Shown in pieces: positions 10,410 to 18,062 of a stretch of 27,594 nt of DNA (positions are counted from its first letter, which is position 1; every line of letters starts with the position of its first letter). The DNA is from a virus: positions 1-27,594 of the IMG/VR virus record IMGVR_UViG_3300006735_000178. One strand, 5' to 3'. Position numbers and translations under genes: made by a program. The notes under the pieces are model-generated. The model had not been told where the DNA came from. It searched no databases and saw only the letters and a list, made by a program, of their open reading frames with translations.

Positions 10410-11558
10410 TCACATCCTCCCTCTCATTGTAGTGCCGCCTAAAGCACGTGATATTTCTTGTTGAATCATGTTACCCATAGAGCGAGCAAGTTCACGCTTG
10501 TCTGTACGGTCAGTAATACCGCTCGGGTTAATAGTGATGTTGAAAGTATTACTACCACCACCTCCGCTGCCTTTCATTTCAACAGGTATTGAGCGATTAC
10601 CTGATAGAGGGACTACTGCTTCAGTACCGTGTAACACAGCAGGGTAACCGCTCTTAGGACCGCTCGTTATACCACCCTTAGCAAGATGGGGAATGTCATT
10701 AAATCCAATTATATCTTGTAGACTTTCACCAATGATAGGTAATTCATAGCCAGTCATATCATTAATAGTATCAATAATATAATCATTTATAGCGTCTTTT
10801 ATAACGTCAACTGAAGCCTTAAAGACTGCTGTGATATTATCAAATACTCTGTTTAAATTATCTAAGGTAAAGAAATCAGCCAAACCGAATGGGATAATTT
10901 TATGCCAATTAAAAGTAGGTAAAAGGTCAGCCCATTCAAAGTCGAAAAAACCCATTACCATTTCCCAACCTGCGCCCATAAGACCTACTAAACCATCCCA
11001 TGCCTTTCCAAGAAGGTCTATTCCAAACAAAAATGGAGTTAAAAACGCATCAATAAGAGGCATTATACCATCATCCCATAGCCCCATGGCAGAATCTATG
11101 AAGCCCTTCCAATCTCCAGTAACAAGAGCCATTGCTCCACTAAACAATCCTGTAAATATTTCAATAACTGGCATTACAACTCCGTTCCAAATAAACGACA
11201 TGTACGTGGTTAATCCTTCCCATGCTAATTTAGCACCCTCTACTAGTAGGTTAAATGCCCCTACTACTAGGTCAATAGCGCCTCCAGCCACAGTGCTAAA
11301 AGCATTCCATATCATCACTATTACTGGTTCTACATAGGCCCAAAACTCATCAAAAATGGGCTGTATATTATCATTCCAAAAGTCCTTTATTGCTTGAAAT
11401 TTTTCCTTTAGAAAATCTATTGCTGCACCAAATGCTGCTTTAATAGCAGCACCTACGTTGGACAATAAACTGCCTAAACTGGTAAAAATACTACTAAGTG
11501 AACCAGCAGATGTTGTTAGACCGGTTAATGCGGTGGTTAAACCTGCTAGTGCTACCAT
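10410..11558 (-). CDS. Tape measure protein (short)
   Basis: 382 residues from ATG at 11558, with GGAGGA 6 bases upstream. It sets tail length and is ejected with the DNA. Helical, hydrophobic and Trp-rich throughout, with repeated segments of the type FWNDNIQPIFDEFW and LWDDGIMPLIDAFL. The end has the classic tape measure signature near 288-320 (LAKGGITSGPKSGYPAVLHG, then TEAVVPL), followed by a Gly-rich linker and an amphipathic helix. At about 0.15 nm per residue, the known ruler relation, the tail would be near 57 nm, so this is a short siphovirus-like tail. It overlaps the chaperone stop by one base. Confidence 0.85.
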   Translation of the reverse strand: MVALAGLTTALTGLTTSAGSLSSIFTSLGSLLSNVGAAIKAAFGAAIDFLKEKFQAIKDFWNDNIQPIFDEFWAYVEPVIVMIWNAFSTVAGGAIDLVVGAFNLLVEGAKLAWEGLTTYMSFIWNGVVMPVIEIFTGLFSGAMALVTGDWKGFIDSAMGLWDDGIMPLIDAFLTPFLFGIDLLGKAWDGLVGLMGAGWEMVMGFFDFEWADLLPTFNWHKIIPFGLADFFTLDNLNRVFDNITAVFKASVDVIKDAINDYIIDTINDMTGYELPIIGESLQDIIGFNDIPHLAKGGITSGPKSGYPAVLHGTEAVVPLSGNRSIPVEMKGSGGGGSNTFNITINPSGITDRTDKRELARSMGNMIQQEISRALGGTTMRGRM

Positions 11559-11872
11559 CAAAAGTCCTCCAATTCAAGCCAATCATAGTCAAGCGAAACA
11601 GTCTCTCGACCCCCGCTTTTTGCCTCTTGTCGCTGCCGCTTCATTTGCTTTTCCTGTTGATTTCTACCAGCAAGCGCCCATGATAAGGATTGTTGGAATG
11701 TCGCCGGTGTCATTTCATGTACCTCTTTTAATGATATACTGTAATGTGTTGCTACTACGTAAGCCCATAATTCTAACTGCATTTCCATGTCTTCGGGCGT
11801 GGCGACTAACTTACGAGTGAGAAAACTCTCAATCTCTAAGCGCCGCCTTTCGTAAAATCCCCCTGCAACATC
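11558..11872 (-). CDS. Tail assembly chaperone -1 frame extension (T-like part of gpGT)
   Basis: 104 codons open from just after a TAA at 11873 to TGA at 11558, in the -1 frame relative to the upstream chaperone. The first ATG is at 11788 and has no ribosome-binding site, while all other genes here have one. From the TAG of the short form to that ATG the frame is open and codes for sensible residues (RRLEIESFLTRKLVATPEDM). The part HYSISLKEVHEMTPATFQQ resembles the T domain of tail chaperones, where a short helix signature of this kind is usual. Expression as a fusion of about 210 residues by -1 frameshift is therefore more likely than a separate 76-residue gene. The stop overlaps the tape measure start (TGATG). 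Confidence 0.6.
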   Translation of the reverse strand, partial: DVAGGFYERRRLEIESFLTRKLVATPEDMEMQLELWAYVVATHYSISLKEVHEMTPATFQQSLSWALAGRNQQEKQMKRQRQEAKSGGRETVSLDYDWLELEDF

Positions 11873-12195
11873 TTACCTACTGTCTCAGGGCTAGGTAAAA
11901 CAGCGGCTATACGCTGACCAATGTGACCCTTCAAGTCTAATAATTCAGAAGTAGATAATTCGGGTTCAGTGCGAACTATCCAGTTAGTGAAAGCGTACTT
12001 CCAATATGCTTCTAGGTCGAGAGACATTTCGCCATTTTTACCAATAACAAGCAACTCTTGGGCAGATTTCTGAACATCAAAGAAAGAAATATCCCTAGCG
12101 TAAACAACCATGACTGTGTCATCGTCTACGGGTATTTCGTGTCTCTTTTCATTCTGCTGTCTCAGTAGTATTTCCTTGTTCGGTAGTTTCGGCAT
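11836..12195 (-). CDS. Tail assembly chaperone, short form (gpG-like)
   Basis: 119 residues from ATG at 12195, with GGTGAG 4 bases upstream; an ATG at 12207 lacks a site. The protein has a strand-rich part (HEIPVDDDTVMVVYARDISF) and then helices (YWKYAFTNWIVRTEPELST, ELLDLKGHIGQRIAAVL). Position between tail tube and tape measure, size and the adjoining -1 frame ORF all match the lambda G / GT arrangement. The chaperone binds the tape measure and tube subunits during tail assembly and is not in the virion. The frame ends at TAG 11836. Confidence 0.65.
   Translation of the reverse strand: MPKLPNKEILLRQQNEKRHEIPVDDDTVMVVYARDISFFDVQKSAQELLVIGKNGEMSLDLEAYWKYAFTNWIVRTEPELSTSELLDLKGHIGQRIAAVLPSPETVGKMLQGDFTKGGA
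11857..11863 (-). other. Candidate -1 frameshift site
   Basis: GGGGGAT read as CAG GGG GAT in the chaperone frame. The P-site GGG codon can re-pair perfectly after a -1 slip, but the A-site codon cannot, so this is not a canonical heptamer. Only the stretch between the -1 frame TAA at 11873 and the zero-frame TAG at 11836 can hold the slip. GAAAGG at about 11846-11851 is a second candidate. A small hairpin (stem TGAGA/TCTCA, loop GTTT) follows at 11818-11831. Confidence 0.4.
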
Positions 12196-12652
12196 TTGTC
12201 TCACCATTGGTCACAGCCGCTTCTTCAGCGGGGGTGTCCGACTCAACTTCAGCAGCCGCTTCAGCGGGGGCTTCAGTCTCAGTCGTGGACTCGGATATAC
12301 CCTCATCTTCACGCTTCAAGCGTAGACTCAACTGGGCTTTTGTACCGGAGACTGCTAAGCCTCGGTTTTTGCACTCCTCTCGAAGTTCAGCAAGTGTCAT
12401 AGCATCATAGGATAGGTCTGATGGGAAGTCTTCTGTATTGGGTATATCTTCAACAGATTCAACCTCAACAACTTCTTCCACAGGTGCAGGTACTAGGGAA
12501 TTAATCGCTATCTGAATGCTCTTGCGTGAGCGGTGTTGTGCTGCTAGCATACTGACTTCAGGTTTTACTCCTAGAGTGTTACCATACCAAATAGCAAAAT
12601 CCTCATTTGACAATCGGCGGTATTTGTATGTACATTCTGATGGAGTCGGCAT
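12149..12652 (-). CDS. SAP-domain protein with acidic C-terminal tail
   Basis: 167 residues from ATG at 12652, with GAGGTGA upstream. Residues 1-55 form a small basic domain (YKYRRLSNEDFAIWYG, HRSRKSIQIAI). Residues 80-115 (YDAMTLAELREECKNRGLAV, then SGTKAQLSLRLKRE) match the SAP motif, a two-helix DNA-binding fold. The rest is Glu/Ala/Thr-rich and disordered. It sits between the tail tube and the chaperone, where a DNA-binding domain is not expected. Its end overlaps the next gene by 47 bases in another frame, the longest overlap of the window. It may be an extra chaperone or a tail-associated protein; the role is unknown. Confidence 0.7.
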   Translation of the reverse strand: MPTPSECTYKYRRLSNEDFAIWYGNTLGVKPEVSMLAAQHRSRKSIQIAINSLVPAPVEEVVEVESVEDIPNTEDFPSDLSYDAMTLAELREECKNRGLAVSGTKAQLSLRLKREDEGISESTTETEAPAEAAAEVESDTPAEEAAVTNGETNAETTEQGNTTETAE

Positions 12653-12663
12653 TCTTAGTCACC

Positions 12664-14856
12664 TCAACAATGGAATAGCGTGTCTCTTGAAATCACACGA
12701 ATGGCTTTAGGCATAATCTTCAAAGGAGCACGGATAGGCCCTTTATCTTCAGGAATAGGAAGTGGTGCTTCTGTAATAACATAGTCATCAAGTAGAATAT
12801 CAATACTCTCACGTGTACTTCCACTACCCGCTTTGGTGAATGACAATCTAATCATGTTAGCAGTAGTAGCATCATGGTCTACACTTCTTCTCATCTTGTG
12901 ATAAAATACTGGGTCATCAACAATGATTTCCATATCCATATTATACTCAGTCTTACCTTCGACAGCAATAGAAGCGTTACGAGAGCCTGCAAACGGCACT
13001 TGGTCAGTCTCAGCATCATTAGTTGGAGCACCGTTGATTGTGTAGAATTGCTGCACTCCAGTTGAGCCGTTAAGCGTAAATGATACTACTTGCCCTATTC
13101 TTACCCCAGCAACGTCAATTGTGCCGTTGTAAAACATGTATGGTTTTTGTGTGCCTTTCGCAATACCACTTTCTTTACGCTTAGCATCTGTATTTGCAGT
13201 GTCTTCAAACATACGGTGAGTATTGTACCTATCACCTTTAGTTCCCACGTCTTCAAGACGACCTGTATCAGTATAACATAGAGCAGAATCAAAGTTCACT
13301 GTTAGTCTTAATGCAGCATCAGTATCAGCAGTTAGGCTGAAGTCTTTTACCTTACATCCACGAAATACACGTGTTAGTTGCTTTGTGTCCGTAGCACCAC
13401 CATCAGCCACGTTGTCTACAGAGCCGTCACTATCACGGCGGCGAATGCTAACTTCCATAGCGAAAGACGGTACACTACTGCGAGAATATAGAAGTCGTGT
13501 AACACCATTGGTTAGAGTGCCACTCGAAGCACGGTCAGGACTGCCTTGAGTAGAGCCACTAGTAAATCTAGCAAAACGTAAAGGAGTGTTATCTGCATGA
13601 GGGTAAAGCAGAGCATCGTCTAAGAATATTTCACTTGCTGTGATTCCTACAATACGGCGTATCTCGCTAGTTTCAGTGCGGTCAAAGTAGTTGGCTGCTG
13701 GATTACTCACAGCACCAAAAGCACTAGCAGCAGCAGTGTCAGCCTCTTTGTAAGTTACAACATCAGCAAGAGTAGTATCTTTGATAATAACATAATCACC
13801 AGCAGCAACTGGGTCACTGCCGCCTGTGAAATCAGGTGCAGTACCATCATATGAAATAGTAGACGCTCCTACTTTAGTAAGACCATTTAGCCTTTGAGGA
13901 GCCCTTTTTAAGTTTTCATTGTTTGCTATTTCAGTAATGTTATTTGCTGCAAGTGTGATTGTGCTCGCTACCACGTTTGTAACAAGTCCTACAAAGGCAT
14001 CAGCATCATCATATAAAGCGTCACCTACATTGAACTTTGTTGTAGCATCTACAGTGTCTACTGCTATGGTGGTGCTACTACCTGCACTGACCACGCCTGT
14101 AGATAAAACACCTGTAGACTCTAAATCAACCAAACTGTCGAATTGGCCTCCACCTGTGCCAGCCGAATCTACATCAATCGCTTCCATACCAAGACAGTAA
14201 TACAACCAGCGAGGATTGTGCATGTTAACCTCAAAAGAGCCCCCTTCATTGACAAACCGACCGGGGACCTGTACTGCAACATCTCGTCCAAGCCCAACTA
14301 CATGATAACGCTTCAAGTCCACCTTTGTCTCAGGGAGTGTGACAGTAGCAGCAAGACCTAGGAATTGGTCAGTAAGCACTGACTCACTAGAAGCGTTAGG
14401 GGTATCATGATAACCCATACTCACATCAATGGATGGTAGGGTAAAGCCGTGGAAGTGAAGAGCATCGTCTGTGCTACTGACAGTAGCAACAGATTCTGCA
14501 AGAGCAGGGGTGACTACGAAGTCAGTTTCAACAGCACTCCCACCAGTCCCAGTGTGATGTTGCACTACAGTGAAAACCTTACCAGTTGATGCAGCATCAT
14601 CTAGTGTAAAGGCAGTTCCTCCTATGATGCTTAACTTTGCACCAACCAGCATACCACGTGGTAATTGAAGCACTCCATTCTCAACAGGAGTGTTGGCAGC
14701 ACCATTAGCCAAACGTATGGTGCTAGTTCCAGCATCAGTATCAGTGCTTTCATGTGTAAATGTAAAAGAACCAGCATAGTTATGTGCTAGTTGTAATGAT
14801 GTTTCGTGACCGAATGAAATTTCGGTTAAATCTCCCTTATACACTGTTGACGGCAT
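12664..14856 (-). CDS. Major tail tube protein, enlarged
   Basis: 730 residues from ATG at 14856, with GAGGTG 6 bases upstream. Two parts look like tail tube strands: near 190-225 (VAVQVPGRFVNEGGSFEVN, followed by WLYYCLG) and near 495-530 (GCKVKDFSLTADTDAALRL, followed by VNFDS), plus a C-terminal part with YNMDMEIIVDDPVFYHKM. Ordinary tube proteins have about 150-350 residues, so the rest is probably inserted surface domains; 230-460 is Ala/Thr/Asp-rich, with motifs such as TTIAVDTVDATTKFNVGDAL. It follows the terminator and precedes chaperone and tape measure genes, the standard order. The alternative is a fused tube and decoration protein. No Cys-rich or catalytic motif is seen. Confidence 0.65.
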   Translation of the reverse strand: MPSTVYKGDLTEISFGHETSLQLAHNYAGSFTFTHESTDTDAGTSTIRLANGAANTPVENGVLQLPRGMLVGAKLSIIGGTAFTLDDAASTGKVFTVVQHHTGTGGSAVETDFVVTPALAESVATVSSTDDALHFHGFTLPSIDVSMGYHDTPNASSESVLTDQFLGLAATVTLPETKVDLKRYHVVGLGRDVAVQVPGRFVNEGGSFEVNMHNPRWLYYCLGMEAIDVDSAGTGGGQFDSLVDLESTGVLSTGVVSAGSSTTIAVDTVDATTKFNVGDALYDDADAFVGLVTNVVASTITLAANNITEIANNENLKRAPQRLNGLTKVGASTISYDGTAPDFTGGSDPVAAGDYVIIKDTTLADVVTYKEADTAAASAFGAVSNPAANYFDRTETSEIRRIVGITASEIFLDDALLYPHADNTPLRFARFTSGSTQGSPDRASSGTLTNGVTRLLYSRSSVPSFAMEVSIRRRDSDGSVDNVADGGATDTKQLTRVFRGCKVKDFSLTADTDAALRLTVNFDSALCYTDTGRLEDVGTKGDRYNTHRMFEDTANTDAKRKESGIAKGTQKPYMFYNGTIDVAGVRIGQVVSFTLNGSTGVQQFYTINGAPTNDAETDQVPFAGSRNASIAVEGKTEYNMDMEIIVDDPVFYHKMRRSVDHDATTANMIRLSFTKAGSGSTRESIDILLDDYVITEAPLPIPEDKGPIRAPLKIMPKAIRVISRDTLFHC

Positions 14857-14866
14857 CCGGCTCACC

Positions 14867-15313
14867 TCATGGCACTAACTCCGCAAAGATAACAACTTCG
14901 ATTTGGAAGGTCTTGCGAAATAGATGTTTTGTACGGTCTGATAGGTCCGTACGAGTCTTAAAAACAAGGCGGTCAAAGGACGTGCCATCTCCCTTGCGCT
15001 TTGTGTGAATGAGGCGACGTATCTCGTTTTCCATCGCTTGCATGTGCTTACGAGACTTTGTAGTTCTCAAGTCAACAGTGATGTTTACACGTGTTGTCAC
15101 GAAATCATAGAGGATTTCAGGCGCTTCTTCATTGTGCGCCGTCTCATAACATAGGACATAGTCGGACTTCTTCATGTCTATGCGCTTACCACGCTCAGGG
15201 CCGACAGTAGCGATGTCAGCAATAATCGGCTTTATGTTTGATGTGTTAGCACGATTCCAGTCACCAAGAACTTCTAAGATTACATCTATAGATTCAGTCC
15301 ATGTTGCTACCAT
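14867..15313 (-). CDS. Probable tail terminator / tail completion protein
   Basis: 148 residues from ATG at 15313, preceded by GGAGGTG at 5 bases. The order is helix (TESIDVILEVLGDWNRAN), strand with MKKSDYVLCYET, strand VTTRVNITVDLRT, helix SRKHMQAMENEIRRLIHT, then strands ending in TFQIEVVIFAEL. This alpha/beta order with paired strands around a helix is typical of the tail terminator ring (gpU-like). The place just before the tail tube gene agrees. Assignment is by fold pattern and position, not by a diagnostic motif. Confidence 0.6.
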   Translation of the reverse strand: MVATWTESIDVILEVLGDWNRANTSNIKPIIADIATVGPERGKRIDMKKSDYVLCYETAHNEEAPEILYDFVTTRVNITVDLRTTKSRKHMQAMENEIRRLIHTKRKGDGTSFDRLVFKTRTDLSDRTKHLFRKTFQIEVVIFAELVP

Positions 15314-15660
15314 CACTCCACCTCCCTTTCGTATGCCTTTATGTCAGGTACTAGAGCACCGCCTTTGAACTCCAGTTTGTAGGTTTTCAAAGCAGGGGAT
15401 TCTCTAAGCATCCTCTTATCTACCCTATCCAATGCTGCTTTAAGTACGCTTTGGTTTGGAGGCTTGCCTCGCTGCTCATAATCACCTGCTTCGTTTCGGT
15501 TGATTCCCTCAAGACTCAACTCTTGTTGCTCAATTACTGCACGAAAACCCTCGGGTGTTTTGGTAATTACCTGAAAGAGTTGCTCTTGATACTCAGGCTG
15601 CATCATTTCAGGAGTGAGTTGAGCCTCCATTAACTCATAAAACTCAGCATTCTTAGCCAT
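15313..15660 (-). CDS. Probable neck or head-closure protein
   Basis: 115 residues from ATG at 15660, with GAGTGA 5 bases upstream; a GTG at 15669 lies inside that site. The protein is helical and charged (EFYELMEAQLTPEMMQPEYQ, then VLKAALDRVDKRML). It has no recognised motif. It lies between the adaptor and the probable tail terminator, where head-closure and connector proteins are found. It overlaps the next gene by one base (TGATG). Confidence 0.5.
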   Translation of the reverse strand: MAKNAEFYELMEAQLTPEMMQPEYQEQLFQVITKTPEGFRAVIEQQELSLEGINRNEAGDYEQRGKPPNQSVLKAALDRVDKRMLRESPALKTYKLEFKGGALVPDIKAYEREVE

Positions 15661-15665
15661 AGTTA

Positions 15666-17243
15666 TCACTCAAACAAGACAATCTCTTGATAACGAGGTA
15701 AAATCTTATCAATTTCAGACTGTAATAACTGCACTTTAGCAGTCAAATCTATGTTACTAGTGCCCTCGGGAAGCAACACAGTACGGTCATCTGACATCAA
15801 TAAGTCAATAACCACCATCTTCGTAGCAACTTCTTCTATTGCTTTTTCAAGATAGCGCTCACCATAGATGTAAGACACCTTGATTGCGTTCCACTCAAAG
15901 AATGGATAAGAGTTGTTGAAGTAGATGATGCCTGTTTCATAGTCCATCCACCAGTCACGTAGACGAGCGTTATCTCCGCTAGCGCTACCGCCTTGTAAGT
16001 CAACTTGTAGAGTATGCTGGGTTATTTCACCACTAATATCACTAAGAGCGCTCCCCACTACAATGACACAACCAGTAAATGTTGTACTAGTAGTCCCAGT
16101 GTACCTGAAAACATCACCACTAGCATCTTTACAGACTCCAGCAGGAGCGAAACCATCGGTAGAATCTACAGTTATTGTAGTAGAAAGAAGACTACTGAAA
16201 GTTGCTGTATTAACTTGAGTTTGCGAAATAGACACTGTGCTGTCTGTACATACAATACTACAAGTCTCTCCAGCCTTCACTGGTCTTCTACTAGTAACCT
16301 TGACTATACCAGTCCCATAATCTGAGTTAGCGGTAGCAAAGAACTCATCGTCTACATTCACGTTACTAGTGCTACCTTCTAAAGTATAGGCTGGGCTAAA
16401 CTCGACTGCTGCCTTACTCACTCTATCCTCTTTGTTAATCAAGTCAGCAAGGTTTTGAGCGGTAGTAGCGAGGTCGAAATCAGCGCGCCATTGAGTAGTA
16501 GCAGTGCCTGCTGTTAATATAGCAGCACTACCATTACCCGGACTAAATACAATCGAGCCACTTATGCTTCTTGGGTCATCAGGTATGGTGATGCGTGCTT
16601 CAGCAGCACCTATCTCACGATAATCGTCACCCTGCCATAGTTCCAATCTTAGAATCTGCTGAACATTACGGAATAGAAGAGGTGCAGTACCGACATAGTC
16701 TGTGTAGTATCGGCGGCGATAAGGCTTGTAAGTATCGAAGTTGATATACTCAGCCGACACTAGGTAAGGTCGCCAAGCATTGTGAGTGATGTTGTCAATC
16801 TTATCCTGTACTTCACGGATGCGATTTTGCACAATGGCTTTTGTCATACCACGCTGTCTACCAACCTTTGCGTTAGTAAAAGAAGACAGGTTTTGCACGT
16901 ATGTGTTATCAGCAGCCTCAAAGTCAGCATGTGTAAAAGAGCCTGTGAATGTTAACTTAACGCCATTACTACCACCATTACTGATGTCTGTTATTGTTTT
17001 CTCTACACCAAGAGGGTTAGCGTCACTGTAAATCAAAATTGTATCATCTACTTCAGTACCACATCTACGGTAATCTTCACCAGTAATGAAAACTCCATCT
17101 GATACGGAATCTGCTGATGTGACCACTGGTTCTTGCGGTCCAATGCCTAAGTAATCTGCTACCTTTTGAGGTGTAGTATACACAGTTGCTGTAGGGTCAA
17201 GAGGGCGTGTTTCGCCCTCACCGGGACTGTATACTCTAGGCAT
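15666..17243 (-). CDS. Head-tail adaptor (connector) with inserted beta domains
   Basis: 525 residues. The ends look like a gp6-like adaptor that binds the portal ring: TPQKVADYLGI near residue 24, a helix with MTKAIVQNRIREVQDKIDN followed by THNAWRP (about 133-160), and a C-terminal helix KAIEEVATKMVVIDLLMS. Between them lie inserted beta domains: about 235-325 has the pattern strand, then LATTAQNLADLINKE, then strands; about 350-400 has TITVDSTDGFAPAGV and YTGTTSTTFTGC, a motif I associate with phage structural proteins. Typical adaptors have 100-200 residues, so this one is greatly enlarged. The stop is the TGA of GAGTGA, which also serves as the ribosome-binding site of the next gene. A neck-surface role for the inserts is inferred. 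Confidence 0.65.
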   Translation of the reverse strand: MPRVYSPGEGETRPLDPTATVYTTPQKVADYLGIGPQEPVVTSADSVSDGVFITGEDYRRCGTEVDDTILIYSDANPLGVEKTITDISNGGSNGVKLTFTGSFTHADFEAADNTYVQNLSSFTNAKVGRQRGMTKAIVQNRIREVQDKIDNITHNAWRPYLVSAEYINFDTYKPYRRRYYTDYVGTAPLLFRNVQQILRLELWQGDDYREIGAAEARITIPDDPRSISGSIVFSPGNGSAAILTAGTATTQWRADFDLATTAQNLADLINKEDRVSKAAVEFSPAYTLEGSTSNVNVDDEFFATANSDYGTGIVKVTSRRPVKAGETCSIVCTDSTVSISQTQVNTATFSSLLSTTITVDSTDGFAPAGVCKDASGDVFRYTGTTSTTFTGCVIVVGSALSDISGEITQHTLQVDLQGGSASGDNARLRDWWMDYETGIIYFNNSYPFFEWNAIKVSYIYGERYLEKAIEEVATKMVVIDLLMSDDRTVLLPEGTSNIDLTAKVQLLQSEIDKILPRYQEIVLFE

Positions 17244-17542
17244 TATTCTCTTGCCTCCTCACTTCTAGTTGCTAGATTGTATTCCATTGGTTTACTACAA
17301 GCACCGCATGTTTCACGCCATAAGAAGTGAAGCATTCCACAGTGCTTACAGCGTGTACCGGAACCTATGTTGAGCACGTCAGCAGCCTCGCTATTGCGAT
17401 TGCGCTGCTCTTTGGTGATACCCTTCAAAGGATTCTCAGGGTCAACAAAGGTAGACTGGTCTATGCTTACGTCTGCACGTAGGTTCTGCTTTTGAAAGCG
17501 ACTGATGTCCTCAAAGTCAATGGTGGAAATGTCTAAACCCAT
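17243..17542 (-). CDS. Zinc-ribbon protein
   Basis: 99 residues from ATG at 17542 with GGTGAT just upstream. A single four-Cys ribbon (C65-x2-C68, C79-x2-C82) with a His and hydrophobic residues between sits in the C-terminal third. The N-terminal 60 residues are polar. The stop overlaps the adaptor start (TAATG), which suggests coupled translation. Ribbons of this spacing are common in archaeal and viral proteins; here the location between head and neck genes suggests a small structural or assembly factor. Metal binding is inferred from spacing. Confidence 0.65.
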   Translation of the reverse strand: MGLDISTIDFEDISRFQKQNLRADVSIDQSTFVDPENPLKGITKEQRNRNSEAADVLNIGSGTRCKHCGMLHFLWRETCGACSKPMEYNLATRSEEARE

Positions 17543-17557
17543 TCATAATCACCACTC

Positions 17558-17731
17558 TCAACTGGTTGTGACAATGATATAGATGTTTCCCAGCACTACA
17601 TGCGGGTCAGCCGTGACACACGTGTTTGAAGCGATAGCGTCGCTAATAGCAGTTTCTATCGCTGCTCTTTGTGTGGCATCAGCAAAGTCACCGGGCGGGA
17701 AAGGCCCTAGAATTGATACTGACTTAGCCAT
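17558..17731 (-). CDS. 57-residue protein of unknown function
   Basis: Small ORF from ATG at 17731 with GAGGTG 6 bases upstream, ending in TGA at 17558. It fills the space between the 106- and 99-residue genes, which would otherwise be the only sizeable gap in the head region. It contains a Pro/Gly-rich start (ILGPFPPGDFAD), a helix (TQRAAIETAISDAIAS) and a hydrophobic end (VVLGNIYIIVTTS). No motif is recognised. The ribosome-binding site and exact fit make it a real gene. Confidence 0.65.
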   Translation of the reverse strand: MAKSVSILGPFPPGDFADATQRAAIETAISDAIASNTCVTADPHVVLGNIYIIVTTS

Positions 17732-17741
17732 TTAAGTCACC

Positions 17742-18062
17742 TCAAGAGCGGCGACCTATTGCTATGAAAGTACCACCTTGGTTAGAAGTATCGAACCCAG
17801 CAGCGTTAACGTTGATAGTTGTACTACCGCTTGCTACTGTTGCGAACTCCGGTGAAACGAAAGGTGCTTTGTCACTTCCATCTGCTGCTGAACCACTTTC
17901 TACTTCGTTATCACCGCTTACGGCGAAAGGTGTTACTGCTGCAAAGTCAATACTTGCTAACAAACCACTCAAATCTATTGATGAGTCGCTTGTACCATAA
18001 GTTCCTGTTACTATCATTCTGTCACCGAAATAACTCGGTCTGTTGTCTATGCTTACTGCCAT
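17742..18062 (-). CDS. Small beta-rich virion protein, second decoration candidate
   Basis: 106 residues, ATG at 18062 overlapping the previous stop (TAATG), with GGAGATGA 6 bases upstream. The sequence is Ser/Gly/Asp/Thr-rich, with short strand-like segments (RMIVTGTYG, STTINVNAAGF, GGTFIAIGRR) and no Cys. The leader closely resembles that of the capsid gene, which hints at strong translation. No family is recognised. Position among head genes suggests a decoration or head-surface protein. Confidence 0.65.
   Translation of the reverse strand: MAVSIDNRPSYFGDRMIVTGTYGTSDSSIDLSGLLASIDFAAVTPFAVSGDNEVESGSAADGSDKAPFVSPEFATVASGSTTINVNAAGFDTSNQGGTFIAIGRRS

Noticed and set aside
10831-11337. Plus-strand ORF of 168 codons within the tape measure gene, and the other plus-strand ORFs across the window
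   Set aside because: They lie opposite well-supported minus-strand genes, lack ribosome-binding sites and give compositionally odd proteins, so they are shadows.
11558-11788. Independent 76-residue gene starting at ATG 11788
   Set aside because: No ribosome-binding site, while the frame is open upstream into the chaperone gene; a frameshift product explains it better.
13101-13292. Minus-strand ORF of 63 codons inside the tail tube gene
   Set aside because: Wholly contained in another frame of a long supported gene, with no start site of its own.
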